Part shown: piece by piece, positions 54,102 to 63,164 of the stretch
Position numbering within the stretch: position 1 is the stretch's first letter
Layout: each line of letters opens with the position of its first letter
Assembly (NCBI GenBank): GCA_020636375.1
Contig: JACJXZ010000005.1
Location: 186,001-250,000, forward strand
Length of the DNA stretch: 64,000 nucleotides
Reading direction: 5' to 3'
Source of the DNA: Lewinellaceae bacterium
Lineage (GTDB): Bacteria; Bacteroidota; Bacteroidia; Chitinophagales; Saprospiraceae
The notes under the pieces: generated by a model
The model's database searches: none
What the model saw: only the letters and a program-made list of their open reading frames with translations
What the model was told of the DNA's origin: nothing
Position numbers and translations under genes: made by a program

Positions 54102-55525
54102 TATTCGATCGGGAAGGCGTAATAGTATTCTCCCGGGTAGCTCTCATAGACCCCCTCCAGCATGACCTTCCCGCTGGCTTTGCCCAATTCTTCCACCAGA
54201 GCGTCGACGGACTCCACCGGCTTGTTGTCGACCTTGGTGATGATGAAGCCCGGGTCCATATTGGTGCGTTCGATGCGGCTGCCGCGGTAGATGCTGATCA
54301 CCTTGACGCCGTCCGTCTTGAGGCGGCGGCGTTCTTCGCGGGTGAGTTCGCGCAGCTCGAAGCCCAGGTTGGTGAGCACGTCGGCGTTCTTCTCTGTGAC
54401 CAGGGCGGTGCTGTTGCTCTTGTTTTTCAGCAGGACGTTGGCCGTTTGTTTTTTGCCGTTGCGGATGAAGTCTACCGTCACGCTGTTGCCGGGGCGGTAG
54501 CGGCCCAGCTGTTCCTGCATTTCCGGCAAGGTTTTGGTGATCACCCCATTGATGCCGACGATGACGTCGCCTTTGCGCATGCCGGCATCATCGGCCCCGC
54601 TGCCCGGCGTCACCCGGGTGACGAATACGCCTTCGACGGCATCCAGCCCCAGCTCCCGCGCCCGCTCGCTGGTGACTTCGTCGATGAAGACGCCAAGGAT
54701 GCCGCGCTGCACGACACCGAAGTCTTTCAGGTCGCGGATCACCTTGCGGGCCAGGTTGGCGGGGACGGCAAAGGAATAGCCTTCATACCGGCCCGAGCGG
54801 GTGATGATGGCCGTATTGATGCCGATGAGCTCACCGTTGGTGTTCACCAGGGCGCCGCCGCTGTTGCCGGGGTTGACGGCAGCATCGGTCTGAATAAACG
54901 ATTCTATGCGGTCCTGGCCCTCCAGGATGTCGATGCTGCGGCCCTTGGCGCTGACGATGCCCGCCGTCACGGTGGATTCCAGGTTGAACGGGTTGCCCAC
55001 CGCGACCACCCATTCCCCGACGCGCAGGGAATCGGAATTGCCGAATTCCAGGTACGGCAGGCCCTTGCCTTTTATCCTGATCAGAGCCAGGTCGGTGGAA
55101 GGGTCGGTGCCGATCAGCTCGGCGCTGAATTCCCGTTTGTCGTTGAGGGTCACCTCGATGTCGTCGCTGTCCTCAATGACGTGGTTGTTCGTGACGATAA
55201 ACCCGTCCGGAGAAATGATCACGCCCGAACCGGAAGCAGCCCCCAGGCTGCTGCCGCCCCAGAAGTCGAAGCCGCCGGCACCCTGCACCGTCTTGATGTT
55301 TACGACCGCCGGCGTTACGGATTCGGCGGCGGCAATGAAATCCGTAGGAGAAGAGGAGAGGAAGATGCGTTGTTTGCTGACATCCATCGGGTCGAAGTTG
55401 GTGTACCGGGCCGGCACCGTTTCCCGAATGATCACTTCTCTCGGCTCGTCGATGAACCGGTAAATCAGAATGGCCAGCAATGCGCTGAGCAACGAGCTAA
55501 CGCCAATGAGAACGTACTGCTTCAT
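54101..55525 (-). CDS. HtrA/DegP-type periplasmic serine protease with two PDZ domains
   Basis: 474 residues. An N-terminal membrane anchor or signal (VLIGVSSLLSALLAILIYRF) precedes the trypsin-like domain with His115 (TNNHV), Asp145 (STDLALI) and Ser222 (PGNSGGAL). Two PDZ domains follow (about 275-375 with GVFVTRVTPGSGADDAGMRKGD, and 395-470). It degrades or chaperones misfolded envelope proteins. Its C-terminus (EYYYAFPIE) ends at the tandem array. Stands alone. Confidence 0.94.
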   Translation of the reverse strand: MKQYVLIGVSSLLSALLAILIYRFIDEPREVIIRETVPARYTNFDPMDVSKQRIFLSSSPTDFIAAAESVTPAVVNIKTVQGAGGFDFWGGSSLGAASGSGVIISPDGFIVTNNHVIEDSDDIEVTLNDKREFSAELIGTDPSTDLALIRIKGKGLPYLEFGNSDSLRVGEWVVAVGNPFNLESTVTAGIVSAKGRSIDILEGQDRIESFIQTDAAVNPGNSGGALVNTNGELIGINTAIITRSGRYEGYSFAVPANLARKVIRDLKDFGVVQRGILGVFIDEVTSERARELGLDAVEGVFVTRVTPGSGADDAGMRKGDVIVGINGVITKTLPEMQEQLGRYRPGNSVTVDFIRNGKKQTANVLLKNKSNSTALVTEKNADVLTNLGFELRELTREERRRLKTDGVKVISIYRGSRIERTNMDPGFIITKVDNKPVESVDALVEELGKASGKVMLEGVYESYPGEYYYAFPIE

Positions 55526-55680
55526 GTTTCTTCGTCTGTACTATTATTACTTTTGCCGTTTATCGGGATCGCCTCCCGGCTCAGGGCACCCTCCTGATAA
55601 ACGATTTCTCAATAACGAAATTTCAAGTTACTAAATTTTTACGGTTCCTTCCAGAGATTGGATGCATTCCGGAGGGAGAA

Positions 55681-55800
55681 TGTTCGCGGTTCGCGGTTCG
55701 CTGTTCGCTATTCGCTATTCGCTATTCGCTGTTCGCTGTTCGCTGTTCGCTTTGGGGACTGCATGGACACCAAGCGAACAGCGAATCGCCAACCGCGAAC
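55681..55800. repeat. 7-base TTCGCTR tandem array with inverse copy
   Basis: Eight to nine TTCGCTG/TTCGCTA units at about 55690-55752, then gcgaacagcgaatcgccaaccg at 55777-55798 as an inverted partner. The same 7-base unit appears at 36037. Confidence 0.75.
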
Positions 55801-55830
55801 AGCCACCAAACCACAACCCCCCGCCAACAC

Positions 55831-58407
55831 CTACTCCTCCCTCCCGATCCTGTACCGCAACCCCAGATAAACGTTTCTCCCGAACACCGGCCCCCAGACC
55901 AGGGAGCTGTCGAAGTACGGCCCGAACGGGTTCTCGTTGGAAATAATGGGATCAGGCTGCATAAAGTTGAACAGGTTTTCGGCACCGAGGTAAATTTCGA
56001 AATTTTTGTTCCATTCCTTGCTCACCTGGGCGTTGGCCAGCAGGAAATCGGGAGAATAATCCTGCCGTTGGAATTCCGGAGGGTTGGCCGCCGTGGAAGG
56101 GATGCGCTTGGCACCCTGCCAGTTCAAAGTAAAGTCGAACTTCCAGCGGCTGGGGGTATGGTAGGCGGTGTTGATGAACGCCCGGTGGCGGGAGATCAGC
56201 GGCTTTTGCAGTTCTCCGCCCTGGTAGTCCGCCCGGACGTCATTGAACCGATAGGCCAGCCGTACGTCCCATCGGGGCAAAGCTTCTACATCCACCTGGG
56301 CCTGCAGGCTGGCGGACCGGGAGTTGCCGGGCAGGTTGTAGAAGTACAGGGCGCGGGGATCCTGGTCGTAATCTGCCAGGATCTGGTTTTCGAAGCCGGT
56401 GTAATAGGCATCGAGGCTGAACGCTCCGTCGCGGCCCGCCAGCCTGAAATCCTGCGTGAAATTCAGGCCGTAGTTCCACGCCACTTCGGCATCCAGCCCG
56501 TAGGGCTTGCCGTTATCTTCGGAGTGGATCACGATATTGCGGGCGGAGGCCAGGGCGCCGATGTTTTCGGCAATGATGCTGGCGGTGCGTTGCCCCCGGC
56601 CGGCAGAAGCGCGCAATACGGCTGTTTCGTTCAGGGCATAGCGCAGGTGGAGCCTGGGGGTAAAGAAGGCCCCAAACAGGTTGTGGCGGTCGGCCCGCAG
56701 CCCGGCGACGGCCGTGAGCTGCTCCACCGGCTGATAAGTATACTCAAAGAAAACGCCCGGCGCCCACTCGTCGCGGGTAAAGACGTCGGCGGCGAGTTGT
56801 TCTTCATACTGGTCCCACTGGAAGCTGGCTCCCGTTTTGAACCGGTGGCGCGTATCCACGATCAGGCCCTGGTAGATGAGGTTGGCGTAGGCCGAACCCT
56901 GTTCCGCGTCGTAATTGCGCAGGCCGAAGTAGGTGTCCTGATCGTGGTAGAGGCCCGACAGCTGGAACCCCAGGCTGGCACCGGGCCGGCCGGCGAATAC
57001 CTTGCCCATCTTGAACCATCCCTCCAGCCGGCGGGTGGTGATGCGGGCGCCCCAGTGGTGGGCATGGCCGTTGTGGTCGCCCGGGTCAAAACCGTGTTGG
57101 CCGCTAATGTCATCAATGTAGGCGCCCTTGACGCCGAACTGGGCTTCCAGCCCGTTGCCGCCGTTGTATTTCCAGCGGTTCACCGCGATGTACTGCTCGC
57201 CCCGGGGCATATCCATAAAGCCGTCGTCGTTGCGGTCGATCTCTTTAACCATTTTCTGGTTCTTGGCGTGCAGCAAAAGGCCCGAGGACCAACGTTCACC
57301 GACCGGCTGGCTGACGTTGAAGTTGCCTTCCAGGCGCCCCATCTGGTTGCCGTAGAGGTTGAGGTAGAGGCGGTCGCTGCGCTCCGGCTTGCGCAGTTCT
57401 ACGTTGATCTGCCCGGCGATGCTTTCAAAGCCGTTGACGACCGAGCCCATGCCTTTGTTGACCTGTATGCCTTCCACCCAGGGGCCCGCCGTGTAGGTCA
57501 GGCCATAAATAGCCGACAGGCCCCGGACATCGGGCATATTTTCCCGGGTGATCTGCACATAGGGGCTGGCCAGGCCCAGCATTTCAATCTGCCGGGCGCC
57601 GGTCACGGCATCGGTGAAGGAAACGTCGACGGAAGGGGTCGTCTCAAAGCTCTCCGACAGGTTGCAGCAGGCCGCTTTCATCAACTCTTTCTCCCCGATC
57701 TTCTGCACCTTGATGGGATCGATAAAGGAGGTCTCCGTAGTGCGGGGGCGATAGGTTACTTCCACCGTATTCAGCAGGGTGCCAGTACGCAGGACGATCT
57801 CCAGGTCGAAGTCTTCTTTTACCTGTATGGTATCGGCACCGAAGCCGACGAAGCTGACCACGACCTTGTCCGTTTGGGAAATCCAGGGCATTTCAAAGCG
57901 CCCCTTTTCATCGGTAAAAGTGCCTTCGCCGGTTCCCAGCCAGCTGATGTTGGCGCCGGCAAGGGGTATTCCCCGCCCTTTGCCTTCCGCCTCGAAGACG
58001 GTACCGCCCAGGTAAGCCCGCACGGTATTGCCTTCCGGCCGGTGGGCGTTTCGGACCGCCTCGCTGCGGTACTTGCAACAGGCGTGCAGCGCTTCGTATG
58101 CCTCATCCGGAGCTTTCCTCTTTTCGGTGTCGTGGCCAACGCCGGCGATGTTTCGGTGCAGGGCGGCCTCGTCGAAAGGCTCCGGCGACAAAGTCACGGT
58201 CAGGATTTTGGATGGAATGTCCCAGTCGGCAAAACGGACGCCAACCGTACCGAGCGCCGCATTTTCGATGCGCTCCTTACACATGCCGCATACGCCGTCG
58301 ACCCGAAAACGGATGGTATCGCCGGGGCGGTAGACACTTTGGGAAGATACATAATAGAAGGGTATAAGCACGGTGCACAGGCACAGCCAGAATATCTTGA
58401 TGTTCAT
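55831..58407 (-). CDS. TonB-dependent receptor with N-terminal heavy-metal-associated (HMA) domain
   Basis: 858 residues with a signal peptide. Residues ~30-100 form an HMA-like domain with GVCGMCKERIEN (CxxC) and a second Cys pair HACCKYRSE. A CarboxypepD_reg-like domain (GGTVFEAEGKGRGIPLAGANISW) follows, then plug and barrel (MLGLASPYVQITRENMPDVRG, ESIAGQINVELRKPERSD) ending in LGLRYRIGREE. The fusion suggests metal (probably copper) handling at the outer membrane. The small Cys-rich protein upstream on the same strand supports that. Confidence 0.9.
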   Translation of the reverse strand: MNIKIFWLCLCTVLIPFYYVSSQSVYRPGDTIRFRVDGVCGMCKERIENAALGTVGVRFADWDIPSKILTVTLSPEPFDEAALHRNIAGVGHDTEKRKAPDEAYEALHACCKYRSEAVRNAHRPEGNTVRAYLGGTVFEAEGKGRGIPLAGANISWLGTGEGTFTDEKGRFEMPWISQTDKVVVSFVGFGADTIQVKEDFDLEIVLRTGTLLNTVEVTYRPRTTETSFIDPIKVQKIGEKELMKAACCNLSESFETTPSVDVSFTDAVTGARQIEMLGLASPYVQITRENMPDVRGLSAIYGLTYTAGPWVEGIQVNKGMGSVVNGFESIAGQINVELRKPERSDRLYLNLYGNQMGRLEGNFNVSQPVGERWSSGLLLHAKNQKMVKEIDRNDDGFMDMPRGEQYIAVNRWKYNGGNGLEAQFGVKGAYIDDISGQHGFDPGDHNGHAHHWGARITTRRLEGWFKMGKVFAGRPGASLGFQLSGLYHDQDTYFGLRNYDAEQGSAYANLIYQGLIVDTRHRFKTGASFQWDQYEEQLAADVFTRDEWAPGVFFEYTYQPVEQLTAVAGLRADRHNLFGAFFTPRLHLRYALNETAVLRASAGRGQRTASIIAENIGALASARNIVIHSEDNGKPYGLDAEVAWNYGLNFTQDFRLAGRDGAFSLDAYYTGFENQILADYDQDPRALYFYNLPGNSRSASLQAQVDVEALPRWDVRLAYRFNDVRADYQGGELQKPLISRHRAFINTAYHTPSRWKFDFTLNWQGAKRIPSTAANPPEFQRQDYSPDFLLANAQVSKEWNKNFEIYLGAENLFNFMQPDPIISNENPFGPYFDSSLVWGPVFGRNVYLGLRYRIGREE

Positions 58408-58747
58408 AGATGTATTATTTTGTTGCTGAAACGTCAGGTTGCACGCATCTTCAGGGTGAGCCAGGGAAGGTCAAACGCCAGTGGCCGGCTGTTTGTGCCT
58501 CGTCTGATATCTTAGGGCCCGGAGAAGAATAACTTCCCCATTTGATACGGCTCTTTTTCCGCCAGGCTGCCCCGACACTTCCCCGACACGCTGTGTACGG
58601 GGCAGGCAGTGTGCGGGGTAGACTGTTGCGGGATCGGTTGCGTAGCGCCGCTATGCGCCCTCCCCGCGCCTTGCCTGGCGAAAAAATAGCTCGCCTGAAA
58701 TGAGGAACTTATTTTTCTCCGCCCCCTAAAACAAACAAGATGCCCGT

Positions 58748-59155
58748 TCAACTCTCAGCAAACACGTAATTTTCAGAAATCTTAATACTTGGAGGAAAGA
58801 AGGAATATCCGGCCTGCGGAGGGTGCCAGATGAGGTGGCGGAAGTCAAAATCATGAAACCGACGGACGAGCCCGGGTTGAGCGCCCTCGGAAGTGAAGGA
58901 TGGCAGGTGGTGTTTCACAGCCGGCAAAACCGACGGAGAATGGCAGCAGGCGCAATGGCAGGAGGGGGGGCAGTGATCGCCCGGCGTTTCTTGTTCCGGC
59001 TCGCCCTGGCAGCAGTGATTCCAGCCCTCTGAATGCTCCTGCTCCTGCGTTTGAGCAGTTTGCTCCCGCAAATCGCAGCCCATAGCGCCTCCACAGGGCG
59101 CCTGGGAGAGGCCAAGCATCAGGATTGCAAACAGTATAGCCCAGAGTTGCCGCAT
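58748..59155 (-). CDS. small Cys/His-rich secreted protein, probably metal related
   Basis: 135 residues with a signal peptide (AILFAILMLGLSQAP) and nine or more Cys, including CHCACCHS and NHCCQG, and many His. It resembles the DUF6660-type proteins found beside metal-linked TonB receptors in Bacteroidota. It is 340 bases upstream of the HMA-TonB gene on the same strand; that gap (58408-58747) holds short inverted and tandem repeats, no gene. Confidence 0.7.
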   Translation of the reverse strand: MRQLWAILFAILMLGLSQAPCGGAMGCDLREQTAQTQEQEHSEGWNHCCQGEPEQETPGDHCPPSCHCACCHSPSVLPAVKHHLPSFTSEGAQPGLVRRFHDFDFRHLIWHPPQAGYSFFPPSIKISENYVFAES

Positions 59156-59364
59156 AATGGGGCAAAGGTAAGGGTTTAGAAGGCCAAGTGCAAGCGAGGC
59201 CCGAAGGTTTACTTAACGGCAATAGGTTTTTGGATTCCAAACGGAGAGTAAAATTTAAACATACTCTAAGAATCCCTATCTTTAGCGCACCTCCGGGCCA
59301 AGTGCCAGGTTCACCCTTCAAGCCTGTTTTTTGCCGGGTGAACCTGGTGCTTCAAAAAACAACC

Positions 59365-59601
59365 ATGAGCGATAAAGAAGAAAAGAAGGATCCCTTCGAC
59401 GGCGATTACGTCGGCAACATCTGGGGCTGGAAATTTTCCCTGTTCGGAGCGGCGCTGATCCTGCTCCTGCTGGTAGTCATCGCCTACCGGCATTATACTT
59501 TGGACGTTCCGCTCGGCCTGGAGGACCCGTTGAAACGGGAGGCCGCTCCGGCCGACAGCAGCCGGGTGGATACGGCCCGGGGGGAATTTGGGAGGGAGTG
59601 A
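59365..59601 (+). CDS. small single-pass membrane protein, hypothetical
   Basis: 78 residues from the ATG at 59365. One membrane helix (FSLFGAALILLLLVVIAY, about 25-42) and a charged C-terminus. The longer frame from 59188 lacks protein-like composition. The stop codon is followed by the 11-base tandem array leading to dapF. Function unknown. Confidence 0.7.
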   Translation: MSDKEEKKDPFDGDYVGNIWGWKFSLFGAALILLLLVVIAYRHYTLDVPLGLEDPLKREAAPADSSRVDTARGEFGRE

Positions 59602-59603
59602 AG

Positions 59604-59752
59604 GGGGATATAGTGGAAATACGGTGGAAATACGGTGGAAATACAGTGGAAATACGATGGAAATACGGTGGAAATACGGTGGAAATACGGTGGAAATACA
59701 GTAGAAATACAGTGGAAATACGGTGGAAATGTAGTGGAAATACAGTGGAAAA
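59604..59752 (+). repeat. 11-base GGAAATACGGT tandem array
   Basis: About thirteen GGAAATACGGT/GGAAATACAGT units, directly before dapF. They are in frame with dapF and free of stops, giving a repeated VEIRWKYGGNT-type peptide in frame. Confidence 0.9.
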
Positions 59753-59756
59753 AAAA

Positions 59757-60539
59757 ATGGAAATGATTCCTTTTTCTAAATACCAGGGCACGGGCAATGA
59801 TTTTATCCTGGTCGACCAGCGAGAGCGGCAGTACCTGAAGGTATCTGATAAAGCAACCATCGCCCGGCTTTGCCACCGGCGCTTCGGCATTGGGGCGGAC
59901 GGCCTCATCCTGTTGCAGAGCCATCCGGATTACGACTTCGAGATGGCCTATTTCAATGCTGATGGCGGGCAGGGGAGCCTGTGCGGCAATGGGGGCCGCT
60001 GCATCGTGGCCTTCGCGCGTCAGCTCGGTTTAATTGAAAGCCGGTGCCGTTTCCTGGCAGCCGACGGGCCTCACGAGGCCTACATCCGGCCCAATGGATG
60101 GGTGGACTTAAAAATGAATGATATAGAGGAAGTGGAAAAGGGCGCGGGGTTCTATTTCCTGAATACCGGCTCCCCGCACTATGTTGAATTCGTCGGCAAC
60201 CTGGACCAGGTGGACGTCTGCCGGAGAGGCCGGGAAATACGCTACTCCGAACGCTTCCGGGAGGAGGGCACGAACGTCAACTTCGTGGGGGCCACCCCCG
60301 GCGGCATCGCGGTGGCGACTTACGAAAGGGGCGTTGAGGACGAGACGCTCTCCTGCGGCACAGGTGCCACGGCCTCGGCTATTGCTCATTTCCTGGCCCA
60401 ACCGGGGCAGGGGCCGCAGGCCGTCCCCATCCAGACCAAGGGCGGCGAGCTGGAAGTGCGTTTCACGCCCCAACCCAGGGGGTTTACGGACGTCTGGCTT
60501 TGCGGGCCTGCCGTGCGGGTGTTCGAAGGAATGGTGTGA
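59757..60539 (+). CDS. dapF: diaminopimelate epimerase
   Basis: 260 residues from ATG at 59757 (or 59763). The two catalytic Cys regions LCGNGGRC and LSCGTGATAS are intact, as is the N-terminal KYQGTGNDFILVD. It converts LL- to meso-diaminopimelate for lysine and peptidoglycan. The frame is open upstream through the tandem array from an ATG at 59598; because the family begins at about residue 5 here, translation probably starts at 59757. Confidence 0.94.
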   Translation: MEMIPFSKYQGTGNDFILVDQRERQYLKVSDKATIARLCHRRFGIGADGLILLQSHPDYDFEMAYFNADGGQGSLCGNGGRCIVAFARQLGLIESRCRFLAADGPHEAYIRPNGWVDLKMNDIEEVEKGAGFYFLNTGSPHYVEFVGNLDQVDVCRRGREIRYSERFREEGTNVNFVGATPGGIAVATYERGVEDETLSCGTGATASAIAHFLAQPGQGPQAVPIQTKGGELEVRFTPQPRGFTDVWLCGPAVRVFEGMV

Positions 60540-60549
60540 GGAGGACAGG

Positions 60550-60590
60550 TTCACGGGTTCACCGATCCACTTCATCCGTGAACCCGTGAA
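60550..60590. terminator. 13-bp stem-loop between dapF and icd
   Basis: TTCACGGGTTCAC and GTGAACCCGTGAA pair perfectly around a 15-base loop, in the 68-base gap between convergent genes. No T-run. Confidence 0.6.
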
Positions 60591-60607
60591 GCCATACCTC
60601 CCGCCTG

Positions 60608-62140
60608 TCACTCCCCTTGTCCCAGGGAGTAGGCCCGTTCGCCGTTCATCTCGTAGAGGTTTTCGATCTTGATGAAGTTAAGGCCTGCATCGGCCAGGCG
60701 CTGGAGCAGGGCCACGATCTCGCCGTAGGGCACCGGGGCAGTGTGCAACATGCCGGTGCCTTTGGGATTCAGTTTAGAATCCACGGACACGAATCGGCAG
60801 CGCCAGTGGTCGGTACAGAACGTCTCGGGCAGGCCGTTGGGATAGACCTTGACGCCGCGGTTGGTGATCATCTTGAGCTGCAGGTGGCTGCCGGCAATTT
60901 GCTCCAGGGCATGGCCCAGTTCGTTGGGGTCGCGCTGGCCTACGGCCCAGTCCAGGAAAACATCGGCCCCCACCAGTTTTTTATTGCTGGCGGTGTATGG
61001 TTTTACCTTCACCTGGATCGGCTTGGCGCCGTCGCCCAGTTTGGCGGGTTTCAGTTTTTGGGGTGCCTGCCCGAGGCGCTCAATCACCGCCTGGGTAAAT
61101 TCTTTGGTATTGGCCCGGTAGCGGGTGAAGGTCTCGTTGTAGAGGTCGGCAGTATGGATGCCGTCTTCCAGCGTCCGCAGCAGGGCGTTCATGATCCGTT
61201 CCGCCACCCGGGGCTGGCCGACGTGGGTAAGCATCATACAGGCAGCATGGATCAGCCCGGAGGGGTTGGCCAGGCCTTTGCCCGCAATATCCGGCGCGGA
61301 GCCATGGATAGCTTCGAACATGGACACCGAGTCGCCGATATTGGCCGAGCCGCCGAGCCCCACTGAGCCGGCCACCTGGGCAGTGATATCCGATATGATG
61401 TCCCCGTACAGGTTCAGCGTGACGATCACGTCGAACTGGCTGGGTCGGGCGGCCAGCAAAGCGGAGCCGATGTCGATGATATAGTGGTCGGATTGTATGT
61501 CGGGATATTCCCGGGCTACCTCGTCGAACACCTTATGAAACAAGCCGTCGGTATGCTTCATGATGTTGTCCTTGGTCATGCAGGTCACCTTGCGGCGGCC
61601 GTAGGCCCGGGCATACTCGAAAGCGTAGCGGATGACCCGCTCGCAGCCCGGGCGGGAGACGAGCTTCAGGCATTGCACCACCTCTGCTGTTTGCTGGTGT
61701 TCGATGCCCGCATAGAGATCCTCTTCATTTTCCCGCACGACGACCAGGTCCATATCCGGGAAGTTGCTTTCCACATACGGCGTATAGGCCCGGCAGGGGC
61801 GGACGTTGGCGTACTGCCCCAGGGCTTTGCGGATGGTCACATTTAAGCTTTTGTACCCGCCGCCCTGCGGAGTGGTGATGGGGCCTTTGAGGAAGGCGCG
61901 GTTGCGGCGCAGCACCTCCCAGCTTTCCGGGCTGATGCCGGAGGTATGCCCTTCCAGGTATACCTGCTCCCCGATCCGGGCTTCTTCGTACTTCAATTCG
62001 GCGCCGGCGGCCTCCAGGATGGACAGGGTAGCCTCCATGATTTCCCGGCCGATGCCATCGCCGTAGGCAATAGTGATAGTAGTAGGTTCCGTTGATGAAA
62101 CGGGGCGAGTCTGCGATTCTAAAGATGTTTTAACAGGCAT
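60608..62140 (-). CDS. icd: NADP-type isocitrate dehydrogenase (Thermus-type, long C-terminal domain)
   Basis: 510 residues from ATG at 62140. Markers of the isocitrate/isopropylmalate dehydrogenase superfamily: VVRENEEDLYAGIEH, TLNLYGDIISDI and AIHGSAPDIAGKG. The C-terminal ~150 residues (from VKPYTASNKKLVGADVF) match the extension found in Thermus-type enzymes. It makes 2-oxoglutarate in the TCA cycle. A 19-base operator-like palindrome lies 58 bases before its start, and a tetR gene lies upstream. Confidence 0.93.
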   Translation of the reverse strand: MPVKTSLESQTRPVSSTEPTTITIAYGDGIGREIMEATLSILEAAGAELKYEEARIGEQVYLEGHTSGISPESWEVLRRNRAFLKGPITTPQGGGYKSLNVTIRKALGQYANVRPCRAYTPYVESNFPDMDLVVVRENEEDLYAGIEHQQTAEVVQCLKLVSRPGCERVIRYAFEYARAYGRRKVTCMTKDNIMKHTDGLFHKVFDEVAREYPDIQSDHYIIDIGSALLAARPSQFDVIVTLNLYGDIISDITAQVAGSVGLGGSANIGDSVSMFEAIHGSAPDIAGKGLANPSGLIHAACMMLTHVGQPRVAERIMNALLRTLEDGIHTADLYNETFTRYRANTKEFTQAVIERLGQAPQKLKPAKLGDGAKPIQVKVKPYTASNKKLVGADVFLDWAVGQRDPNELGHALEQIAGSHLQLKMITNRGVKVYPNGLPETFCTDHWRCRFVSVDSKLNPKGTGMLHTAPVPYGEIVALLQRLADAGLNFIKIENLYEMNGERAYSLGQGE

Positions 62141-62198
62141 AGTGATTAGTTTTTTTTTAGCCGGCGGGATTCTGCAAGGCAGCACACCTCGGCTAAAA

Positions 62199-62217
62199 TT
62201 GATAGTTTTACTATCAA
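62199..62217. promoter_or_regulatory. palindromic operator upstream of icd
   Basis: TTGATAGTTTTACTATCAA: 8-base arms around TTT. Its complement matches the site at 63948 at 18 of 19 bases and the site at 62996 at 14 of 19. Located between tetR and icd, so the likely binder is the TetR protein encoded next door. Confidence 0.7.
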
Positions 62218-62276
62218 CAACAACAAGGGAAGCTGGTTCGTGAAACGGCCATTTTTTATAAGGAGAGCTGAAAGCA

Positions 62277-62981
62277 CTAGTCAGCCTTCAATTCCTTTCC
62301 TGCGCCATGAATGCACCCCATGGCAAAAGCGAACAGCATTTCCATCACTTTTTCCAGGTAGCCTTTCTCGTAGCGGATGTCGGTAAGCCGGGGCAGGTGC
62401 TGAGCGAAATAGATGTTGTTGTTGGCCGTTTCCAGCAGGGTGCTGGCCAGCGAACGCGGGTAGGGGAACTGCGGGTCAATATCCAGTATAATATCGGCGA
62501 TCTTGCGGCACAGGGCTTTGTAGGACAGGAAGAAGCCTTCCTTGTTCTCTTCATCGATATTTTTTTTGTGATAGGCTTTGGTCCCTTCCGTTACCATGAT
62601 GCGGTGCAGGGCTTCCGGATCGACATATTCTACCGAAGTGCTGCGCTGGGAAGTATCCACCATCACCTGGATGGCCGTCTTCAGCCGGGCCTCCGGAGTG
62701 GGGATGTTCATGGTGAAGAAACCGACCCGGAATTTCATCCACTCCCAGTACCAGTTCACCAGGTAGACGAACAGGAGTTGCTTGTTCTCAAAATAGCGAT
62801 AGATGGACGCCTCGGTGGAGCCGATCTGATCGGCCAGTTTTTTGAAAGTAAAGCTTTCCAGCCCGACCTCGTCGATCAGCAGGATGCTGTGCTGTACGAT
62901 CCGGCGCCCCAGCTCTGTTTCTTCCGGGTTTTTAATGTACAGGTTCTTGTTAATGTCCAGGTTGACGGTTACCTTCAGCAT
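62277..62981 (-). CDS. TetR/AcrR family transcriptional regulator
   Basis: 234 residues. An N-terminal HTH domain (residues ~30-75) contains FTFKKLADQIGSTEASIYR and YFENKQLL, the standard TetR DNA-binding signature. The C-terminal ligand-binding part is helical and unassigned. It is transcribed toward icd. An operator-like sequence lies 14 bases before its own ATG, so autoregulation is likely. Confidence 0.9.
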   Translation of the reverse strand: MLKVTVNLDINKNLYIKNPEETELGRRIVQHSILLIDEVGLESFTFKKLADQIGSTEASIYRYFENKQLLFVYLVNWYWEWMKFRVGFFTMNIPTPEARLKTAIQVMVDTSQRSTSVEYVDPEALHRIMVTEGTKAYHKKNIDEENKEGFFLSYKALCRKIADIILDIDPQFPYPRSLASTLLETANNNIYFAQHLPRLTDIRYEKGYLEKVMEMLFAFAMGCIHGAGKELKAD

Positions 62982-62995
62982 GAGCAGCCGATTTT

Positions 62996-63014
62996 TCGAG
63001 AGTTATACTATTAT
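62996..63014. promoter_or_regulatory. operator-like site before tetR
   Basis: On the minus strand ATAATAGTATAACTCTCGA matches 15 of 19 bases of the right-edge operator. It also overlaps a GTTATA/TATAAC inverted repeat (63002-63017). Gap to the tetR start codon is 14 bases. Confidence 0.55.
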
Positions 63015-63164
63015 AACACTACAAAATAAGAAAAATTTGGTTCTTTTTAGCAGCCCTCGATGTTTTTTCTCTATAGCGTACAAGACACTAAGATTGCACA
63101 AAGCCACATGCGATCTTGGTGTCTTAGGAGCGGAGGCGGCGGGCTCTAAATAGTTACAAAATTT

